Positions 26,301 to 36,935 of a stretch of 64,000 nucleotides of DNA are shown here, in pieces. The DNA is from Trochalopteron elliotii (taxonomy: Eukaryota; Chordata; Aves; Passeriformes; Leiothrichidae). Location of the stretch: contig JANPWX010000073.1 of assembly GCA_024734555.1 (NCBI GenBank), positions 662,600-726,599 of the forward strand. Direction: 5' to 3'. Each line of letters opens with the position of its first letter. Position 1 is the first letter of the stretch. The notes below the pieces were generated by a model, which saw nothing but the letters and a program-made list of their open reading frames with translations, made no database searches and was not told the DNA's origin. Made by a program: the position numbers and the translations under genes.

Positions 26301-26879
26301 AACCTCCCACCCATTGCTGGCACAGATCACTCTGTGCTACCCAGCACAGAGGCCTCTATACAAGTGAAATGAAGTAGAGAGCTTCCATCTCTGCCATCGG
26401 GAAACTTTCCACAACCCAGTGCAACTTTGGCTATAAAACTTACCTGATACTGAATTGGAAATATCCTCTTTTGCTCCTAGCCTCTCTCCTACCTCCCTAG
26501 CAACCTTGTCCTTTAGCTATTGATGAATAGCTGTGTTTGCTTTTGGTTATCTATTATCCCACAAATATAGATTTAACTTCTGTAATACTTCCTGTAAATT
26601 TGACCTTCTAGCTCTCTCATCATTTTCTCTGATCTCCAGTTCCAGAAATTGCCAGAAGTGCCACAGGTACACAGCTGATGTAAACTCTTGCCAATCAGAT
26701 TTTCCCCCTCTTTCTTAGGTGCCCAAAGCAGCAAGGACCATTTTCAGCACATTTTTATATTAAAACCTTCTGTTTAGTTGGTGCTCCCTGTCCCCAGGAC
26801 CTATGCTGTTACCAGAAACATTTCATGTATCTTCTATTTGCTGAGTATGTGCTAGCAATATTTTAGCCTTGACTTTTTA

Positions 26880-27745
26880 AAATGAATTCCATCTGGATGT
26901 TTCTTGCTGAGGTTTCCAATCTCTCTTGCTCTGTTCCTGGTTTCCTTTGGTCTTCATTATTTCATCCCCAAGGAACCACGAAAGGTTTCTATAGTCCTCC
27001 TTTGATGTCTTTCCTTGTCTCAGTGCCTGTATACTTTCCTTTTGCATTTTAATTTGTTGAGAAATTCCTTACTTATCCAAATGGGCCCTATGCTGAAATA
27101 CCCAGTCTTCCTGCTGAACAGGATTGTTTGTTCCTAAGCTCTCAATAATTTTGTTTTAAGAATCGGTCAGCCCCCCTTGGTAGCTTAGCTCCTCACAGCA
27201 GCTTCTTTTTCATATGATTCTGCCTAGAAAGTCTCTAAAAAAACCAAACTTTGCTCTGGGAAAATCCAGAGTATTAACTGCTGTTTCCCTTCCCAAACAT
27301 TCTCTAGACCTTAAACTCAGTGATTGTATGGTCACTGTGGTCCAAACTACTTTCTGCGGCATCATTCACCACTATTACCCTTGTTTGTGAGCAGGAAGAG
27401 CATTGTTTTATCCCTGCAGTGTTTTGAGGTTCCCAGGACATACCAGGGTTTCCTGTTGCCCTCCCAGCAGATGTCTGGATGGTTGATATTCCCTGTGAGG
27501 GTTAGGACTTACACTAAGAAGATTTCTGTTAATTGTTTTTAAAAAGCCTCATTTACTTCCTCCTCTTGGTCAAGGGGTTTGTGGATGGAACCCCAATGCA
27601 ACCTCCTCATGGTTCTTTCTTTGTTCCTGCCTGTCCTTCCTAAAGAACATCCATGACCTCCAGTTATGAGTAACATCCTACCATATCTCTGTGATCCCAC
27701 ATGAGCCTTCCTTGCTCACTGCAATCTGGAAGATGGAGAGGAAGC
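26880..27745 (-). mobile_element. Decayed CR1 LINE, endonuclease region of ORF2
   Basis: On the minus strand this retains the order of the CR1 ORF2 apurinic-type endonuclease domain. At 27674-27695 the reading ITEIW*D corresponds to the family's ITETWWD, with one Trp now a stop. At 27464-27499 LTGNINHPDICW corresponds to MGDFNHPDICW. At 27307-27345 LDHSDHTITEFKV corresponds to the catalytic SDH motif segment. Just downstream, a TLDFPRAKFG-like segment and a frame-shifted FLNKLKCKRKVYRH-like segment (about 26.9-27.1 kb) continue toward the linker before the reverse transcriptase. The spacing between motifs is shorter than in the family, so several internal deletions have occurred, besides frameshifts and stops. 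The reverse transcriptase and 3' end are not recognisable to the left of about 26,880. The element is dead. Confidence 0.82.
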
Positions 27746-29805
27746 TGGATGAAGGGTACACAGAGTCTCTTTGTATGACTTCCCTTTGGGTAAGAAACAT
27801 CTTGCACTATGTTAGTTCCCAGTCCTGTTCCCTTGTGGTCATCAGTACTGTGGCACACTGGTTCCTCCCCTGGTGCAGTCTGGAAAACTCTGTTGCCTGG
27901 TGTTACTGAGCAGAAGGAAGTGTTTTGTGAGGCATGACAGTGAAACAAACCTAAAACAAACACAGAAAGATAGATACTGAGATGTTCAGATTCAGAATGA
28001 GGATAGAAATAATAAATAGGCCTTAAGAATAAAACATTTTACAGCTATAACCTGTTTTTCACTCCTGCCCTCCAAGGAGATGGGGATTGTAGATCATATG
28101 CTGTGACAGGGAGGTCTCGCTAAAAGCAAAATGATATGTGATGTGAGTGAGACATTCATGGCACATTGGAGACTGTCTTGTCTTGCTTGTCTGGCTGAGC
28201 TTTGTGTGAAACTGATACGCTCTGATTATCTCTGATAATATGACCTGATGGCCAGAGGGAGCTCCACCACACAGCACTACAGCAGAGAGAGCTGTGCAAG
28301 GCTTGGTTAAACATTTCTGAGTAGGCTGAGAAACTCTGATGGAGTAGAGGACTCCTTCCAATCTTTCCCCCCCCCCGCCAAGTAAAGCCATTTGAAGGTC
28401 TTTTGATCATAGATTGGAAAAATTAGTCAAGAGGATGAACCATGCCCTTAGAAGAAATGTAAGCAGGTGAATGGAGCTCAGGTGATTTTTGTCCTACATT
28501 TTGTGCACCCAGTGTGAGGTTGCACATGATTCAGCAGGACCTTCTCTGTTTGATGCATTGATTGGCAGACAGCCTAAAGCCTTCTGGACTTCAGTCCAAA
28601 GCTAAACCCCAAACACTTCCATCACAGTTTAGAGATAAAAGAAAGAAGCATAAAGGCAAATCCTAGAAAAAAAACCAAAAAAGCAAGGCAGGCTGGCTGA
28701 TAAAACTAATCAGGCTGGCAATGAGGAAGAGCTTTATTGTTACTACCTGCAAGTGAAGATAAACTACAGGCAAAATGTTTGGGCTAAGCAGGGAAGGAGG
28801 TGGTGAAGATTATGGGATGGAGCAGTCTGAGGAGAATCTTTGAAGTTGATTTACTATGTCTCTGGCCTGAATGAAATCCCAGGAAGCTCTGAACTGCACT
28901 TCAGTTATGGAAAAAAGAGAGATCCTTCTTTCTTTACAATTTTCTATGTAGAAACACACAGTGTGGAGGGAACAGGGGATATATAGCCAAAGAGACAGCC
29001 AGCAGGAAGAGCTAACATCTTTAGCAAGTTTGTCAACACATTTGTACATAGGCAAAGGCATGCAGGGCAATGCATGCTATCAAAAAGACATTCTTCTTCC
29101 CACAAAACAGTCCTCCAAGTGTGGGGTGAAGCAAGGAAGCAGCACAGCTCTTGGTGTCTGCAGTGAACAGAACCACTGCCTTTGCTGTCTCTTCACAGGA
29201 CTCGGTGCTTCCCTGGTGCTTCCTTTTGAAGCTTCCCTCTGCTTCACTGAGGTGATCTGCTAGATGTGCCAAACAGAAGCAGGTACATGGCCATATGAGA
29301 CCTTGCCAGCGTGTATGGCTGATTGCCCTGGAGCTGGGATGCAAATGGAAATCTGCTTTGCCACCTCTGCAAGGTTACACTGATGTCTGGACTCCTGGGG
29401 CCACAGGTGGACTTCCAGCATCTCATGGATTTATTTCTGCAGCTCCGAGTGGAGGATACGGCAGCCTAAAGGACATGATCTCTGACAGAACTGACTGCAG
29501 CAAAGTTCAGCCTCGGTGAAATTAGTCTGAAATTCAAACAGTCAAAGTGAGGATAACTATCAGCAGCTTTCTTTTCTACCTTCCCTGCTAAACATACACT
29601 GACTGGTTCAGACAGTTGATACTTAAAGTATCTTAAGGACACTGGGAAAATCAGAACCAAGTAGTTGCTAAAGATGGAGTTGTAGGGGAAGTGCTGAATT
29701 ACTAGCTTCAAAAAGCAAGACAATTTTAGGGGTAGAAGATCATTATCAGATGTCTATTTTTGAATTTTTGCTTATTACCATGTTCCCTGACCAATTTGCT
29801 GGGAG

Positions 29806-29824
29806 AAAAAAAAAAAAAAAAAAA
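29806..29824 (+). repeat. Poly-A run (about 19 A) followed by GAAAGAAG
   Basis: A homopolymer of about nineteen A, followed by a short A-rich segment. It could be the tail of an unrecognised retroposed sequence on the plus strand, but the sequence upstream does not match anything I know. Confidence 0.85.
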
Positions 29825-32800
29825 GAAAGAAGCCAAAAATAAGAGAAGTAAATTAGATGGACGAATGTCAATGCACCTTTGATGCAACAAAAGAAGCCCT
29901 GAGACCAGAGCCAATGTTGATAAGCTCTGACTTCAGGATACCATTTATAGCACAAATGTATATGACCAAAATAGGACTGGTCGCAGTAGCCAAAAGAAGG
30001 ACATGAAGAACTGTGTATTTTATATAAGGAAAAAAATTTGCCCTTGGGAGCCAGGGTACAACACTGTAGAGAGGCTGCCTGGCACCAAGGCAGTTCTGCA
30101 GAGCTTTCAGGTTTGTGCTTGTTGCAGTGAGAGGCTAGCATCCTCGGGCTTGCTTAAATACACAGAGAGACACAGATACACACAGAGCAAGGTGCCACTT
30201 GGTTTCACAGTCCTGAGGTGAAAAAACCCCTAAAAAGCCATTAAAAACGGTTAATCCTGGGGAGGATGTAATCCATGCATATGGGAGCAACTGTGGGTGT
30301 GCACTGTGCAGAGCAAGGGAGGCAGGACCGTCTGTCCATAGTGGCAATGGGCTTTTACTTCCCCAAAAGTGTGATGGTTCTGCTGAGGAGCTAGTGGGTT
30401 AATCGTGCTGGCAGGCAGCCTGATAAAATAAATCTAATTGTTCACAGGCTTCTGTGTAGCCAGCAGTGAGTGAGGGACAGGAGCAAGTGCTAGCTCTGGG
30501 GTGGGAAAATGTCTGTGTTTCTTTCATGACAAAATTAAAAAAACTGGAAAGCTATTCTGATTTATTATTGAGATAAAGCTGATCCCTGTTCCTCAGGAAA
30601 AAAATAATCCTCTGATTGCATCTAACACCAGAATCTGCCGAACACTACACACAAACACACACCTAATTGCTCAACACCAACAATGATTTTTTTCTCACAG
30701 TAGTAAGTTTAGACTCCCCCATCTTTCCCTGGGCTATGTCTCTGCTGTCAGCCCTAACTCACACAGGAAAACAAGCTCAGCAAAGGGAGTGGTTTGCCTG
30801 GGGGCCAGGCAGTGAGTCAGCCCCGGAGTTTAACCAGAGAAAGTGTGACTTTCCAGATGCTTGCCCAGACCTCTAGCTGTACTTCCTCCCCAAACCTGCC
30901 CCCAGGCCCTGGGTGGGATTTTTCTGCTCAGGGAGGCAATGCACTGTGCATTAGCAGAGAGGAGCTGCAGAGGGTCAGTCATTTTGCTGACAGGATACTG
31001 CTTCACCTGAAGGATGCCAGAATTTCCCTTTCCCTGCATTGATCTTCTCCTAAATGACTTGGGAAAGAAACAGCCATGGAGGAAATGTTGACTACCAGGC
31101 TGGCAGCCTTGATGCAAATGTCCGAAGCGGCCAGGTCTTGGTGACATTAATCCTTTCAATGAAAGATTGTGGCAATAAATCTGTGTAAGGGGCGGTGAGG
31201 TCTGATGCATGAAGGCAGTTTAAAACAACTAGAGATGTGTACTGTAGCTTGTCTGAACGATTCACACCTGCCAAGTGACACCCACACATTTTATTGTGCC
31301 TGTCAGTCTGCCCAAGCCCAGAAGGGAGGAAAAAAGCTGCTTTTCTTTTTCTCCTCCCTAGTCCTGTTCCTGCCCTTCTGGGCGTTTGTGGGGCAGGTAA
31401 CCTTCAGCCTTCTCCCACTGACCCATTTGCTGAGGTATCTCTCATGCTGAGGTACTGCATCCTGAAAAAAGGAAGCCAGTCAGGTACAGCTCTTTGAAAA
31501 GGGCCTCTGTGAAGAGTAGCAGACATGCAGTGAGGAGCCATTGTGCCAGGGCTTCCCTGGGGCAGAGTAGATGGAAATGTTATCTTCAAGAAATAGTCCA
31601 CAAAGATCACAGCTTTTTATAGCTCTGACCTCTTCAGACCAAAACTCCAGGCCAGAGAAATCGTTTTTTTCCAACCCTCATGATTTGGTCTGACTGCAGG
31701 TCCTGCAGCATTGATGCCTGCCTGAACACAAGCCATGCCTGTGGCGTGAAGGACTGATCTTCCCCAGTCTCACCTGCCTCCTGGAGCAGAAAAGGCAGTG
31801 AAGGCTTAAAGAGGCATATTCTTCCTCTGCCCCTCTTTTTTTACTTCCTTGTATCACATCATCTTCTCTCAGGAGGATGATGAAAGACAAATAGAGAATG
31901 CATCGACCTTTCCTCCCACTCCCCCCACCTTTAGGCACAGGAAAATACAGTGAGAGCAAATTGTGCCCTGAGTTACCTTTACCAAGCCCCTTTAGGCCTG
32001 GGAAGGGAAACAGGCTACTGCTAATGCCACCGTGAGATGCAGAGCTTCAGAAAGGAGAGAGAAGAGCTCAGCCAGGAGCTGCAGGAGCAGATCTGGAAGA
32101 ATGAGGTTTCTCTGGAGATAAGAGTCTCCAAAATATCTGCAGAAAAGACAAGGGTGCATACACGTGTTTTTGGGGTAACATGAAAGAAAGTAGAAGCATC
32201 AGTTGAATGAAGCTTAAAGGGGAAAACTGGGAAATCTTCATCTTCCACAGGGTCCAAATCGCTTTGGCTTTAATGTGTCTTGAAACAATAGGTGTAAGGT
32301 CTTTTTTAATTCCCCAGCCACATATGTGGATGCAGACAGTGGGGGAATGTCCCTCTGCATATGTGTGTGTGCATCTCTGAGAAAGAGGGAGTAAAAAAAA
32401 TGCACAGTCATCTTCTTTGCGTGGTCTAAGGCATGTGGGAAGGCATCTGACTCAGCATTTGGGGTGAGGCACTCCACCAGAAAGAGAAGTAACTCAAGAC
32501 AAAAGTTGGAAGATGACACAGTTGCAGGGAATCTTAATGTAAGCCGTATAGGGGTTTTATAAATACTGTTCCTCTGGTTCTCCGACTGACAGCATGGTGT
32601 GCTCCATCTAAAACCAGGGCAGCTCAGAGAGGCCTGGCAGGAAGACAAGAAGGGGTGGTTCATCAGCCTGGCTTAGCACTGTATCATTTAAACAGAACTC
32701 TGCTTTCAATTCTTCCTGGGAGATTTCATGCATCTGATTTAACATCCTAAATAAGATATCAAATATTAATACAAAATATTGCCTCTGCCTCAGGGACTCA

Positions 32801-32917
32801 GAAGCTGTTCGTGCCATAAACTCAAGGCTTTCATTAAATAGGCTGAGGCTGCAGCTGTATTGTTCTTATAGGAGCAGATCACTTTTCCTGTGTCAGGGCA
32901 CTCCTGTGGTAGAGCTA

Positions 32918-33120
32918 TGAGAGAGGGAATATGAGAGGAAACAGTATGGAATAAAAGAGATGATGGAAGAAGAGATACAGGGAACAGAAACTGGAAAGTA
33001 GCAGCTGGGGAAAGAAGGATCAAAGAAAGGAATTAAGGTGTACTGATGATGGGGAGGAGAAAAGTGGCAAAAGAATGGGAAAAAAAAGGTGTCTATTATG
33101 TAGCAGAAGAAACAGAAAAG
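32918..33120 (+). repeat. Purine-rich low-complexity tract
   Basis: About 200 bp dominated by A and G on the plus strand (GAGAGAGGGAA, GAAGAAGAGA, AAGAATGGGAAAAAAAAGG). No regular period is visible. Confidence 0.65.
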
Positions 33121-34279
33121 CTTGTTTCTGATTCACAAGGCTAACGCATGGTCCTGAGGGGATCTAGGAACTACTCTAAAAATTCTGGGAAACTGCATAT
33201 GATTAATAATTGGCTGCAAGATGGAATTGAATTTTTTTCCTTTTGGCTTTTTCCATTCTTTTGCCTTTACTCAGACTGCAAGGAGAAGTTCACCAGACTG
33301 ATCTTCAGGAGCCGGCCCCTGGGCTGGCAGCAGAGAAACAATACCCAGGCATTCATACCTCAAACAGGAGGTGAGGTGCTGGGGTGGCCTCTGGCAAGTG
33401 GGCACTAGCACATAGTGTATCACTGGTGGGGATACCTCATAAATCTGGGCAATTCCTACCCTCCTATGGTCTGGGCTGTGCAGCCAGTCTGGCCTGATGA
33501 CTAAGCCAGCCCCCCACTGCTCTGGAAGTAAATACACAAAACAGTGCTGTTTTGTCCTCTGGATCATTCCTGGCTCTGCAGCCTTTAGTTGGTCCTGCTT
33601 TGTACAAATTCTTTCCCTGATACACTACAGCACAATGCAATCTTAGCTAACAATGCCAGAGGGTTTTAGCAAAAGACAGACTTTCAAATGAGAGAAGTGA
33701 GTTTGGTGCTCTCCAACAATGCTATGCCACAAGTGATCTTGTGCTTATGTTTTGCTGATTTTTAGGGATTGCTACCCAAACCTGTAAAGGCAACAATAAA
33801 GAAGACAGACAAAGGAACAGCACAGTGTTAGGTTTCATTCTTTAAGGTTCCCATCTGCTTCCACAGTGGATGGTCAGTAGAGGGGAATAACATTTGCAGG
33901 TGGCAGAAAAAGACCCTCTTTTTATTTTTCTGGAGATTAGATTTTTACAGTGTGGCTCATTTGACCAATTGAATGCAAATGCAATTCCTGGGCCTGCCAC
34001 GTTTCAGGCTAAAAGGAATCACAGTTTGATCAAACAGTATGACCTTCTGTGCACTGTAGGTCTTTCGTATTCTTATTCCATTGCCACTATAATGGCAGGA
34101 AGAACTTGTGTTCATGAAAGAATCTTTTTCTCAGAGGAGCGTTTAGTCTTGATTCAAGGAGAGCAGGGGATGTGACGTCCACATCTTATGTCAGTGCTGT
34201 TTCCTGGCTGACCATCCTCTTTGTTGAAATTCATGCTTTGCCTCCAGCCCAAATTTGTCCAGCTTTCAGTCAGTGACTC

Positions 34280-34621
34280 CTGCACTATTTCTTTTCTGCT
34301 ACATTAGAGAGACCCCTTTAGTAGCTGGCATTTTCTCCCCATGAAGGTACTCATAAGTTGCAATCAAATCACTTCCCTGTCCTGGTTTTGATAAACTGAA
34401 CGAACTCAACCCTAACATTCTCATAGAAAGGCACTTTCTTGGATCTCTAAAGATTTCAGTTGCTATTTGCTTTTCTCTTTGATTTTTCAGCATCCTTTAG
34501 AGGATGGACACCAGAACTGAATGTAGTATTCTCAACTTGTCTGATTAATGAGGGGAGACCCCATTGCAGTATATGGCTTCTGTGTGAGAGTAAGTGGAGG
34601 GGCAGATACTAATCTGTTCTC
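34280..34621 (-). mobile_element. Old CR1 LINE copy, 3'-proximal part (left of nested insertion)
   Basis: This matches, in order and in reverse orientation, the 3'-proximal ORF2 segment of CR1: a 'gaaggtactcataagttgcaatcaaatcac' type block, then 'gataaactgaa...aactcaaccc', then 'gaggatggacaccagaactgaa'. The same blocks occur in many old CR1 copies of amniotes. Divergence is high and frames are broken. It is the left part of the element that continues at 34.91-36.93 kb. The true 3' terminus is not clear. Confidence is high for CR1 and lower for the exact borders. Confidence 0.7.
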
Positions 34622-34908
34622 ACTGGCAACCAGGACCTGAGAGAACAGCCTGAAGTTGTTGAAACTTCAGGGGAGGTTTAGTTTGTATACTAGAAAAAGG
34701 TTCTTCACCCAGAGGATGGTTGTGCACTGGAACAGGCTCCCCAGGGCAGTGGTCACAGCACCCAGCCTGACAGAGTTCAAGAAGCATTTGGACAATGCTG
34801 TCAGGCACATGGTGTGACTCTTGGGGATGGTCCTGCACAAGGCCAGGAGTTGGACTCCAGGATCCTTGTGGATCCCTTCCAACTCAGCACATCCTGTGAT
34901 TGTGTAAT
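34622..34908 (+). mobile_element. Younger CR1 LINE 3' end, nested in an older copy
   Basis: A 5'-truncated CR1 on the plus strand. Positions 34701-34814 are still an open frame encoding the ORF2 C-terminus (FFTQRMVVHWNRLPRAVV, then TAPSLTEFKKHLDNAVRHMV) followed by a TGA stop at 34815-34817. The 3' UTR follows with 'ggatcccttccaactcag' and the terminal 'cctgtgattgtg' units. The intact tail frame and good match to the family ending mark it as clearly younger than the surrounding minus-strand CR1. It is inserted in opposite orientation, so the region is a nested transposon pair. Confidence 0.95.
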
Positions 34909-36935
34909 ACTGCCATGCAAACATAAAATAACCCTTCTACAACAGAGAAGTAAGAAACACTTCTTCTTCTGCATTTAAAGCTCTTATTATCTCTCTTTGT
35001 CAAATGGTGGTACAAGATGATTATTGCTTGTCTGGCTGTGCCACTAGATCCTCTTCAGAGTTGATGTGTCACAAGACACTTGTAGGAATATCTTGTGCTC
35101 TTTCTTCTTAGTTTTTCATTGAACCATGTCAAAATGTGTTTTGTCTGTAAGCATCCACTTGCTATTGAATGCACTTCAGGGTCTATGACAGCTTTTTTTC
35201 TTGTATTTACTACTCTGCCAAACTTCATCTCTCTATAAACTTTACTGGCTGTGATATTTTATTTACTTCCAGATCATTAGGCATCAGGCCCATTTCTGAT
35301 TGTTGAGCTGTGTGAGACACCATTCCCATTTGAAGAGCTGTTCTTCCCAACAACTCTTTTTAAAGGCCTTACAGCTGTTTATTCTTAACCCATTTATGAT
35401 GTGCTTTATGGATGTTGTAAAATCATCACAGGTCTGTTTTTTAATCAGAATATCATGCACTACTAAGTGAAGAGAAATCTGTGTGGTTAACTTCTTCAGC
35501 TAAACTTGCAAGGCCAAGAAAATCACAACAGGTTTGACATGTTGATTGTCATTAATGATATTTCTGCTCATTACTTTGTCAGCAGTGGACATCTGGCCAT
35601 CTGACCTACCACTGAACAAGCTGCTTGCATTTTTTTGCTACATTAACATAACATTAGAGTTCTCTCAGACTTCTGAGATTTTGCCTCAATGCCAAGATTT
35701 GTTTACTGTAGATTACTGACTCAAATCAATAGGTGCCACTGTGAACTCCTTTGGACTCTTGGGTAAAAGTCATTCAGATCTGGAAACATTAAAATATCTA
35801 ACCTTAGCAGGTGATGTTTAATAGCTTAAGACACCTAATGGACTCGAAAGCACTTCTTCATCCTCTTAAAATGTTGCTGTGTTTTTTAAATACAGACCAG
35901 AAGATACACTTCTTCTTCTTCTTCTTTTTTCCAATATATAATAATCAGTCTTCTTTTTTCCAATATATAATAAAATATTATCTCTTGATAGAATTTATTT
36001 TGTTCCTTAGACACTTAAACTTCTTATTGTCCTTACCACGTACTTGTTTTCAACTTATGTTTAGTTTCCTTTATCAATTTTCTATATTCATGACTTCTAA
36101 TTTATATTGACTGTCATCTGTTTTCTGATACAGTATAACTCATTTATCGTACATGTCTTCCCAGTTTCTGATTGCTGCTTTGACTTTGCAGCTGAATAAG
36201 GATGATGAGCTCTCAAGGCAAAGCATCCCTTTGGTTGATTGAAAAGATGTACTTTGTTTCTAGCAAACTTTTCTGTAAGACCTGCCAATTTTAATTCATC
36301 TTTCATGCCTAATTTTTCCCCATCAATTTCACTTGTATTTTTCTTCTGCTGTTGAGAAATAAGCTCTTTGCAACTGCCCTCTGTTTGCCCACATTTAATG
36401 CAATCATCTCACAGTCATTATCATCTGTAATTTTAGAAACCTTTAAACTCTGTCAGCTCCAGCATATATCCTTATAATCAAAGCTCATTAAAACTGCTTT
36501 CATTTTTTTCCCCCTTCTGCATTAGGTATGAAGAAGAGACAGGTGCTTAAAGAATAACTCACCTTATTTTCTGCTTTGATTTAGCACTCTGGAACATCCC
36601 TGTACCTGCATGCCTCCTGAGTTTTATTAGGTAGCATATGCATTCAACGTTCTTTGGTTCTGGATTATCAATAACTCTAAATCAAGTAATGACATCTTTA
36701 ATGCAGACTGCCACCTCCACTTCTTTTTTCTGCTCACTTATTCCTAAACCGATTAAACCCATGGATTTTAACATTCCAGCCTTGTGAATTGTCCCACCAG
36801 ATTTCAGCAATGCCAATTATATCAATGAGAATTTCTAATTCTTTTGCTCGTTACAGAGTCTCTTTGCACTGCAACATGAGCAGCTGAAACATTTCTTTTC
36901 CTATATGCTGCCATCTCAGGGCAGTTTGTCTGTGA
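34909..36935 (-). mobile_element. Old CR1 LINE copy, ORF2 endonuclease to RT part (right of nested insertion)
   Basis: The clearest landmark is at 36788-36835 on the minus strand, which reads EILIDIIGIAEIWWDN, the start of the CR1 endonuclease domain (family: DIIGITETWWD). The surrounding plus-strand wording around 36.70-36.90 kb ('ctaaaccgattaaaccc', 'cagcaatgccaattatatca') is characteristic of old avian and reptilian CR1. Farther left, around 35.15 and 35.25 kb, degraded readings resemble the reverse transcriptase KFADDTKLG region and the following segment ending in FN.KCKVMH. The order endonuclease, RT, 3' part on the minus strand is consistent with one element of about 2.3 kb after removing the nested copy. 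AT-rich segments in between (35.8-36.1 kb) are not alignable by eye and may be later insertions. Confidence 0.65.
35909..35974 (+). repeat. (CTT)n followed by a 29-bp direct duplication
   Basis: A short (TTC)n run at 35909-35930 overlaps a tandem duplication: CTTCTTTTTTCCAATATATA followed by ATAAT begins at 35921 and again at 35950, so the period is 29 bp with about 25 bases essentially identical between copies. This is probably local slippage within the decayed CR1. Confidence 0.9.

Larger units (their letters stand above)
16961..26875. other. Non-coding DNA with microsatellites, no gene recognised
   Basis: Many overlapping short ORFs occur here because the DNA is fairly GC-balanced, the longest being 199 codons (minus, 19287-19886) and 160 codons (minus, 21521-22003). 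Neither has a recognisable domain, a plausible splice pattern or a coding-like composition. A perfect donor-like AAAG|GTAAGTA occurs at 21506/21507, but the open reading in front of it is trivial. Tandem repeats and one palindrome are listed separately. No interspersed repeat was recognised. Confidence 0.5.
27746..34275. other. Non-coding DNA, no gene recognised
   Basis: No ORF above about 141 codons and none with family resemblance. There is an A19 run at 29806-29824 and a purine-rich stretch at about 32918-33120. Bases at 28408-28430 recall the CR1 'catagattggaaa' terminus but are too short to call. No gene or larger repeat seen. Confidence 0.5.

Noticed and set aside
28408..28432. CR1 terminus-like word ('catagattggaaaaat')
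   Set aside because: About 16 bases only, with no following CR1 3' UTR sequence.
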